A stretch of 64,000 nt of DNA from the NCBI GenBank assembly GCA_004352715.1, contig SCFE01000066.1:1875311-1939310 (forward strand). The letters run 5' to 3'. The notes under the pieces were generated by a model. The model ran no database searches. It saw nothing but the letters and a program-made list of their open reading frames with translations, and had not been told where the DNA came from. The position numbers and the translations under genes are program-made. Of the stretch, positions 57,879 through 64,000 are shown one piece after another (position 1 is the first letter of the stretch; the number at the start of each line of letters is the position of its first letter). This DNA comes from Hofstenia miamia. Lineage: Eukaryota; Xenacoelomorpha; Acoela.

Positions 57879-58130
57879 ATGACTAAAAATAAGAAAACTT
57901 ACGAAAACTATTTAAGGGTTAATTTTAATAGAACACAAGTAGAGAATGCTATCCCCACTGGGAAAGGAACTTCTATTAACACACAAGTAACAAGCAATAA
58001 TAGAAAGTTAGAAACACCAAAAGTAAATGAACAAAAGGGAATGGAAATACAAATGTTATTAAGAAAGTTTTCCAAGAATGAGCCCCAGAACTTTGACAAT
58101 ATAAGGACACGATTTTTAAAACTATTGTAA
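57879..58130 (+). CDS. Unrecognised small Polinton protein, 83 aa
   Basis: An intact 83-codon frame beginning MTKNKKTYENYLRVNF. It is polar and Asn/Thr/Lys-rich, with a GKGTSINTQVTSNNRKLET stretch and a basic hydrophobic C-terminus. There is no cysteine, signal peptide or membrane segment. I do not recognise the family. The position directly after the penton gene, with a strong promoter-like signal, supports it as a real gene; a small virion or accessory protein is a guess. Confidence 0.55.
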   Translation: MTKNKKTYENYLRVNFNRTQVENAIPTGKGTSINTQVTSNNRKLETPKVNEQKGMEIQMLLRKFSKNEPQNFDNIRTRFLKLL

Positions 58131-58152
58131 ATTAATTTCACATGGAAAATGC

Positions 58153-58180
58153 TTTTCTTTTTTCTTTTTCCTTTATATAG
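58153..58180 (+). promoter_or_regulatory. Promoter-like signal of a gene cut off by a LINE
   Basis: A long T/C tract ending in TTTTTCCTTTATATAG lies 5 bases before ATG 58186. Confidence 0.55.
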
Positions 58181-58185
58181 TATTA

Positions 58186-58233
58186 ATGACTGACTTCAGA
58201 AATCCAACATGCCATGGAGTAAATCCTTCTCAG
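58186..58233 (+). pseudogene. 5' stub of a further Polinton gene
   Basis: The ATG at 58186 begins MTDFRNPTCHGVNPSQ, then TAG. From about 58227 the sequence is LINE-derived, so only about 14-16 codons of the Polinton gene remain. Its identity cannot be told. The major capsid or protease genes, absent from the window, would be candidates by gene order. Confidence 0.45.
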
Positions 58234-58600
58234 TAGTCACATGCAACAGCTGGAATTCACTACCTGGTGAAATTAGAACTGCCAAAACACTAAAAATATT
58301 TAAAAAGAAGCTAAAACAAAATCTACTTTCACATCAAAAAATTCTAGGTAGTAGTAAGCGTTTAAATACATGGTAAAACCGCTTATTGTAGCATTTCTTT
58401 TTTTAAACAATATTTTAAGGTGTTGATTTATTAATAATTTTATGTGTTCTTTTTAATTTTTTTATTGTACATAGTGTAGTTTGTAGTTTTGTAAATATGT
58501 TTATATTTGTAAATATGTTCCTTGCATATAACTTATATTGCATATTACAAACTGCAAAGTAAGTTATTGCTAGACTTATGTAAATTTCATATCACAGTTC
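58227..58600 (+). mobile_element. LINE 3' end truncating the Polinton
   Basis: An open stretch from 58227 (VVTCNSWNSLPGEIRTAKTL, then IFKKKLKQNLL) is the C-terminal end of a LINE reverse transcriptase ORF (WNSLPxEIRxAxSLxxFKxxLKxxLL in CR1/Jockey-type elements). An AT-rich 3' UTR follows. The 3' end is not sharply defined. Confidence 0.7.
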
Positions 58601-58609
58601 TTGAGGTGA

Positions 58610-59650
58610 TGGGAGCTGGTCAATTGATTTTTGTGCTCTAGATCTTGATTGCAAATTTCTTGATGTCTTTCCAAAGTATTGTGTACCTCAGTTGCAAGTA
58701 ATTTCATATAATTTCTTGGAAAGATTTTCAATCTTGGTTTATGTCTTTATTCACATTAGATGTCTTAGTTTATTGTTCTTAAGTAAAGACCCTATCTTTA
58801 AAAATGGCGTTATTCTTTTCAGATCTTGCTGTAATGGATTGTATCCCTTAATATTCAATATTTAAGATATAATTGTATAAATAATCATTTTCTCTGTTCT
58901 TAGTATCTTTAGTTTGTAGTAAGTCGTCTAGTTTTTCCTTTACTATAGATGTTGGATATTCATTACGTCTTAATATATTCTTAATCTTTATGATTGATTT
59001 ATGAAGTTCTTCATAACTTTAATCAATCACAAATGTGGATGTATCAGACATTTGATCATGAATTTCTTGTATGTAAAAGATATGTTTGAATGATAGTTAA
59101 TTACTAAATTTGTATCAGTTGGTTTACTGTAGTATGATGACGTAAATTTGTTCTTTATTCTTTCAATGTTAATATTGAGAAATGGTAGTCTTTTGTTGCT
59201 TTCTTCCTCCATTGTAAATTGAATTGCGCAATCTAAGGAATTCAAGGAAGGAAGCCTGTATTTAACATTATATTCTGCTATAACAGGTAATTCGTCAACA
59301 TATTGAGCATAGTAATGAAATTTACTCATTATTTTATCAATGTTTATTTTTTGTTCAAAATTTCGACAGATAAATATTTGCTAGTGTTGGTCCAAGGCAA
59401 TTTCCCATTGCAACACCATATACTTGTGAATAAAACTGCCTTGAAATTCACTAAGGGTGATTTTGTGCAGACTAATATTAATGTTTTCTAGGTTTCGTAG
59501 TCTACACTACATGTATTTTGCTTTTATATTATTTCAATAATAATATTGCATATTCAACAGTATCAAGTGAATATAATCGATTTTGATAGGCTGCTTTTGT
59601 TTTTAATTTTTCTAAAATTGATTCTACACTGCAATTACTTCTGCTTCCCA
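58610..59650 (-). pseudogene. Penelope-like element: reverse transcriptase plus GIY-YIG remnant
   Basis: On the minus strand: VESILEKLKTKAAYQNRLY (about 59600), GVAMGNCLGPTLANIYLS (about 59405-59355), YYAQYVDELPVI (about 59310), then FTMEEESNKRLPFLNINIE and SKPTDTNLVINYHS, and YEELHKSIIKIKNILRRNEY (about 58970). This is the order of Penelope-like reverse transcriptases (GVAMGSPLGP, YVDD, FTxExExxxxLPFLD, RKPTxTDxYLxxxS). Further on, YEITCN-stop-GTQYFGKTSR (about 58705) resembles the GIY-YIG nuclease (YxIxCxCGxxYIGxTGR). Stops and frame changes show it is inactive. YVDE replaces the usual YVDD. Confidence 0.75.
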
Positions 59651-60429
59651 GATAAAACAAGTACGTCGTTACTACGTTGGTTTGACGTCGTAATAGCTTA
59701 AATCGGTTTTCATCAGTATTTGTATCGTTTTAGTGTCGATTTTTTGGCGTATATTGTACATAGTTTGAAAATTATTTTGGCTAGCATTTTTTTGTCCTAA
59801 AGTATTTCGCAATTTATAATGATCAATTTAGCACTGCAATCACAAACATAACACAATTATCCAAAATTAATATAATAACAACAACTGTAATTAATGCTTA
59901 TGTACAAGTCAATATATGTAACTTTTAAGAAATTGTAGAAGAATGTTCGCATGTTAGTTGTAAGTGCCTCCAAGTTTCAGTGTACAAATGGAAATCATTT
60001 GTTTCCTTAATAATTATATTTTCTGTGTAATTTTAGAGCCTTTGATATTTTAAATAACGACGTTGTTTTGTGCCTGAGGTAACGTCGTTTTGACAGCCTT
60101 GTGCTTACTGGACATCTGGCAAACTAGACAATACTGTATTGAGAGGCTTTGTTAATTTTTCTTATGTCGATCCATTATTTGATGCAATCAGTCTTAAAGG
60201 TATGTCATGCCTGATAATTTTCAATTATACATCAAAATATATAAATACATATAAAATTAACATTACAATGATTATTTTTGGGTGATCGATACTGTAAGAC
60301 TTGTGCAATGGTTGAGATGCTATTTAATGAGTTTGTTTTCCAGATGTCACAGTTTAGACATGAATAGTTTGAACCCTAACCCCCATATCTTGATAATAGA
60401 GTGTAGCATTTTCCTGCTGTAAAATTACT
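59651..60429. other. Non-coding stretch, possible decayed DNA element
   Basis: No gene. ACGTCGTTACTACGTTGG near 59665 and an ACGACGTT...AACGTCGTTTTG pair near 60060-60095, with CCAGAT/ATCTGG at the outer edges (59648 and 60118), hint at a nonautonomous element with poorly preserved inverted ends. Confidence 0.3.
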
Positions 60430-61075
60430 GACAATTGCTGGAAAAAATATGTAGAAATCGTATTCAGATTGCAAGAGGCACTTTTGGCAAAAGACATAAA
60501 AGCCAACTTGGAAAATACTTTGATAGCAATAGGTGAGCATCCTCCTAGAGCTTCCACTGATAGTGTTATGAAGGATATATCAGCAGCTGAACATGATTCC
60601 GCGCATTTGGTAAGCTTTTGGTTGTCTGAAACTTCCAGAGCATGACCAGCATTAGTACCCGCAAAAGAGACAGTCGAATGCTGCAGTGAACTAATTACAG
60701 CCACGTCTAGACCGGATGGTCGGCCAGAAGACCAGCACGGCTAAAAGTTGTCCCCAGGACGAGCACGAGACTCAGTGAGGTTACTCAAAACTAGCCCGCA
60801 AGATCAAAGAATTCTTTGATGAAAACCGCCCCGTACTCAACGCTATTACAGCACTGCACCGTCACGTTTCAACCGCTATGCCACCACCTTCACTTCGCCC
60901 ACGTTCGAACACCCGCAGCGCCTTATCAGTTTAATTGGCCTCGTCAACGCGCACCACGGAATTTTCATAAAGCTTACGCTTCCGCCCTGTCATCTTCACT
61001 GCCTAATTTCTTGCCACTAGCAGAAATTCACAAGCTAAGAACTTTGCTAACTTTTAAAGATGTCTTGTAAATATT
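60430..61075 (+). pseudogene. Coding-like, unrecognised relic (possibly LINE ORF1)
   Basis: Less AT-rich than its surroundings. On the + strand about 60 codons read LQEALLAKDIKANLENTL, then IGEHPPRASTDSVMKDISAA. After frame changes, QFNWPRQRAPRNFHKAYASA runs to a stop near 61070. It could be an ORF1 relic belonging to the LINE fragment at 61270, or an unrelated element. I do not recognise the family. Confidence 0.25.
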
Positions 61076-61269
61076 TATATTTTGTGCATTTACTAACGAC
61101 GCTCAGGCTTTGGAAATTTCATCTAAATGCTAAAAATAATTTTCATTCCAAATTGTCAATTATTCTATTGTTACTTAACTTATTTTTTGGTGATAAATAA
61201 TATGAAACTACCCCTGTTTTGAATATAAAAAGAAGAACATTATGGTACTATAAATTAATTCAGTATTCT

Positions 61270-61620
61270 CCTATCAACAACAAAACATCTTCATCGTGTT
61301 TATCAGCTTTAAAAAATTATTAAGTATCTCAATATTTTTCTTCTTATTATTAATTCTTCATGGCATTGAAAAGAACCCTGGCCGATTTTAGATTACGATA
61401 CTTATTTCGAAAGATTGAATGCAAAAAATAGCACTATTAACTATGTGCATATAAATTTTCAAAACCTGTCAAAGAAAAATTTTGAATTTAAGCAATTTAT
61501 GTCCAATTTTAAAAATGATGTTATTCTAGCAATCTCGGAAACCTGGTTGTCGAAGAAAGACTTTGATAATTGTTGGTCATTCAATTATTCATTTTGTTTG
61601 TTTAGAAAAGCAAACTAATG
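61270..61620 (+). pseudogene. LINE ORF2 5' fragment with 2A-like peptide and endonuclease start
   Basis: FFLLLILHGIEKNPG (61338-61382) looks like a 2A translational-recoding peptide, whose core is D-x-E-x-NPG-P. The expected final proline codon is out of frame by one base. Directly after it, in the next frame, comes ILDYDTYFERL, and from 61415 YVHINFQNLSKKNFEFKQF and ILAISETWLS. The last is the N-terminal signature (INxQSLxxK...ISETWL) of LINE AP endonucleases. The frame ends at 61616, where unrelated sequence shared with 45404-45459 begins. Confidence 0.6.
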
Positions 61621-61679
61621 ATCGGTTCAGTCTCACTTCCCCAAACTCATTTCCCCCAAGTCTGACGTCACAAAATATT

Positions 61680-61705
61680 AAATATATATATATATATATA
61701 TATAT
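61680..61705. repeat. (AT)n microsatellite
   Basis: Alternating AT of about 25 bases, inside sequence that also occurs at the LINE on the minus strand. Confidence 0.9.
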
Positions 61706-61742
61706 TTCTTTAAACTTTATTTTGATTACTATTTTATGTAGT

Positions 61743-62285
61743 TAAGATTGCTGAAATACGGAATTACAAGTAAATATATGGAAATATGTGCTACAATTAT
61801 AAGCATTGACTGTTTACATATTATNNNNNNNNNNNNNNNNNNNNNNNNNNNNNNNNNNNNNNNNNNNNNNNNNNNNNNNNNNNNNNNNNNNNNNNNNNNN
61901 NNNNNNNNNNNNNNNNNNNNNNNNNNNNNNNNNNNNNNNNNNNNNNNNNNNNNNNNNNNNNNNNNNNNNNNNNNNNNNNNNNNNNNNNNNNNNNNNNNNN
62001 NNNNNNNNNNNNNNNNNNNNNNNNNNNNNNNNNNNNNNNNNNNNNNNNNNNNNNNNNNNNNNNNNNNNNNNNNNNNNNNNNNNNNNNNNNNNNNNNNNNN
62101 NNNNNNNNNNNNNNNNNNNNNNNNNNNNNNNNNNNNNNNNNNNNNNNNNNNNNNNNNNNNNNNNNNNNNNNNNNNNNNNNNNNNNNNNNNNNNNNNNNNN
62201 AAGATTGCTGAAATACTGAATTACAAGTAAATATATGGAAATATGTGCTACAATTATAAGCATTGACTGTTTACATATTATATAC
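61743..62285. repeat. Gap (376 N) flanked by near-identical ~80-base sequences
   Basis: AAGATTGCTGAAATAC...TTTACATATTAT ends at 61824, before the N run (61825-62200), and the same sequence restarts at 62201 with one visible difference (CGG versus CTG). A related copy lies at 45712-45780. The gap is probably a false gap across overlapping contig ends or a tandem repeat. Confidence 0.8.
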
Positions 62286-62463
62286 ATATATTTTACCCTC
62301 GACACTGTTTAGATCTAACCTGATGATTAAAGAATTGCGTTAGCATGCCTTGTGCTGTGTACTTTCATAATTCATAGCTAATATATATACGCTAATTTGT
62401 TTTGTGTCATATTTACTTCAGACTAATTTCGGGTAGCTTATCTATTTCTATAAAGTATTTTAC

Positions 62464-62532
62464 AGATCCGTAGTGTAAGACAACACAACCGTTTCTAATA
62501 CGGAAATTACAGGTTTATATCCTGTCGGGTCT
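62464..62532 (+). tRNA. tRNA-shaped sequence, probable tRNA pseudogene or tRNA-derived repeat
   Basis: A full cloverleaf can be drawn with canonical spacing. Acceptor stem AGATCCG/CGGGTCT (7 pairs, one T-G); 2-base spacer; D stem GTGT/ACAC (4 pairs) with a 6-base loop; anticodon stem ACCGT/ACGGA (4 of 5 pairs) with 7-base loop TTCTAAT; 4-base variable loop; T stem ACAGG/CCTGT (5 pairs) with loop TTTATAT. The loop centre reads CTA. Overall similarity to Arg(TCT) tRNAs suggests a parent whose anticodon loop lost one base. The D loop lacks GG and the T loop lacks the usual C56 and A58; the B box is weak, the A box (TAGTGTAAGAC) good. A T5 run lies about 22 bases downstream. It may be decayed or mitochondrial-like. 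Confidence 0.45.
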
Positions 62533-62539
62533 GCTTATT

Positions 62540-63690
62540 GAAATGCTCCTTTATTTTTGTAAACAAAAATTCGGAATAATATTCCTGCAGGCGTACCATT
62601 ATCAAATAAAAATCAGAAACATTAGCGATTTGTTTAACAAATGGATGATATAAATTTCTCTATTGTATTTGTAAATAGCAAAACAATGTGATGCATTATT
62701 ACGATTTTTCCAGTTTCCTGGTCCCCTTCGAGTAATATACTCAAGTATTAACTGCTTTTAATGCAGGAGTCTCATGAGAGAGCTGACTCCCACTCATTGT
62801 TGCCAGGCCAATTCTACATTCTAGTAAATTACATATAAGAAATTACATTCAACAATTCAACATTTTCAAAGTTATAAACAACTCTCAATTACTGCTAAAA
62901 GGAGTAGAATAGTCTGACAGCAGAAACAACGAATACTATCTGATCGGGAAATCTATCACATGTATAATAAAAAAAATTAGCAAAGAAATAACGAATGAAC
63001 CTGAAAAAATTATTACCAGTAGTAATAAAATAAAGGGTTCTATATATGCAGTTTTCTAATAATGATCATTTTTTAATAACTTTTTACACTTTTCTATTGA
63101 TTTTGATAAGAAAAAAGGCGTTTTTTAGAAATTCTGGATTTTACGGCCAGGGGGTAAAAAAACTACGGCCATACCCGTATAAATAATTATTCAATTTTAC
63201 CCCCATTTCAACTATGTACCAATATGTTTTTGAGCAATTTTTTTACATTTTTATAAAATCTGCATTTTCTGGACATTCCAATATATTTTCAAAACACTTT
63301 AAAACAATATAACTAGCATGCACATGATGTTCTTTTGAAGACTCTTTAATCTTCGTCCATATCTAAAATATAACTTTGATAAGAGATACTGTTTTGAAAA
63401 TTTAAGAGAATTTCAAAATAACAATCTGATTGGATAAACTGGCTTATGGCATATGCCGTTTTGAAAATATAGGGAAATTTAGCATAACAATTTGATTGAA
63501 AATTCTAGCTTAAGCATAACAATTTGTTTGAAAATTCTAGCTTATTCCATACATCATTATAAAAATTCACAATATTAATTGAATAACAGTTTTTATTAAT
63601 ATCATACACTGTTTTTTTAAATATTAACGTCAATTCGCGTTAATTGAGCATGCATAGATAAAAATAAAAATAAGAATTTAACCATTACCT
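62540..63690. other. Non-coding stretch with short duplication
   Basis: No gene. A 26-base word at about 63017-63042 (AGTAATAAAATAAAGGGTTC within it) also occurs at 46010-46034 beside a single N. A GCATAACAATTTG-TTGAAAATTCTAGCTTA unit of about 31 bases is tandemly doubled at about 63482-63543. Confidence 0.6.
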
Positions 63691-64000
63691 GTCTGTGAAT
63701 AATAACGAGTAATTTCCTTCATATTAACTTTAAAAAAACTCAGTGGTAACATTGATGTTACAATTTCGCTATGCTGCATAGTTAGATTGTGAAATTGTAT
63801 TAGGAAGTTGATATGTGATCTAGAGTATGGAATATGCTCTTTTAATTTTACATACCAATATCTTTTATTAGATAACTGCTTAAATTGTTGAAGCACATGT
63901 CCTTTATATGACGAAATAACTAATAACTTCTGTTGTGAAGAAGTGTTAGCTTTTTCTAACGTAATTAAAGTTTCAACACACTGCTGTATATTGTTTGTGT
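63678..64000 (-). CDS. Partial ORF open at right edge, unrecognised
   Basis: The minus strand is open from the window edge to the stop at 63678, about 107 codons without a start. It includes KRYWYVKLKEHIPYSRSHIN, then LIQFHNLTMQHSEI and FFKVNMKEITRYYS. The strong aromatic and hydrophobic pattern, and the length in such AT-rich DNA, suggest genuine coding. A GACAG-GTAATG near 63685 could be a splice donor ending an exon. The IPYSRSHINFLI-type motif recalls uncharacterised repeat-family proteins of invertebrates, but I cannot name the function. Confidence 0.4.
   Translation of the reverse strand, partial: TNNIQQCVETLITLEKANTSSQQKLLVISSYKGHVLQQFKQLSNKRYWYVKLKEHIPYSRSHINFLIQFHNLTMQHSEIVTSMLPLSFFKVNMKEITRYYSQTGNG

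Noticed and set aside
60354-60704. 116-codon minus-strand frame
   Set aside because: The plus strand of the same region reads more like degraded protein; the minus frame looks like a shadow.

Overview
This is a strongly AT-rich stretch of an animal (metazoan, probably invertebrate) nuclear genome. The evidence is a split host gene with GT-AG introns, long (AT)n microsatellites, and many decayed transposable elements: CR1/L2/Jockey-like LINEs, a Penelope-like element, hAT and Tc1/mariner relics, MITEs and Polinton/Maverick copies. No prokaryotic operons, CRISPR arrays or rRNA are visible. I cannot name the species. Eight N gaps longer than 10 bases interrupt the sequence, two of them exactly 1000 bases, and several joins look like scaffolding errors.

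Host gene (about 6.1-38.7 kb, + strand). Five exons (6104-6285, 33074-33177, 37312-37376, 38100-38232, 38525-38676) encode parts of a membrane-bound O-acyltransferase, most like the MBOAT1/2 lysophospholipid acyltransferases. The last four exons are phase-consistent and carry the WN...W region and the catalytic WHG histidine. Upstream, middle and last exons were not found. The 6.3-33.1 kb interval behaves as a transposon sink: it holds a LINE with ORF1 and ORF2 (9.8-13.4 kb), hAT-like relics, a 0.76 kb fold-back element, and an intact 164-codon SANT/MADF-like ORF (24.6 kb).

Retroelement zone (41.7-46.9 kb). LINE thumb-domain fragments lie on the + strand. A longer CR1-like LINE lies on the - strand (43827-46868), with YADD reverse transcriptase and endonuclease parts, and is scrambled by small assembly gaps.

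Polinton/adintovirus zone (47.9-58.2 kb). This is the most notable part. One copy (B) has, on the - strand, a protein-primed PolB gene (disrupted), a DDE integrase with a chromodomain, and a zinc-ribbon/phospholipase A2-like protein. Divergent from these, on the + strand, are a packaging ATPase, a 440-residue coiled-coil protein, a penton-like minor capsid protein, an unrecognised 83-codon gene, and the start of a further gene cut off by a LINE. A second, more decayed copy (A; ATPase and coiled-coil genes only) sits directly upstream in the same orientation, between two 1000-base gaps. Most copy-B genes share a start-proximal signal: a T/C tract followed by a TATATAG-like box just before the ATG. 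No major capsid (hexon) or protease gene and no terminal repeats are visible, so neither copy is complete here.

Right flank (58.2-64 kb). A LINE 3' end, a Penelope-like element with a GIY-YIG remnant (- strand), a LINE 5' fragment with a 2A-like peptide, a tRNA-shaped sequence at 62464-62532, and an ORF open at the right edge.

Protein families were recognised from motifs read by eye; no database search was run.
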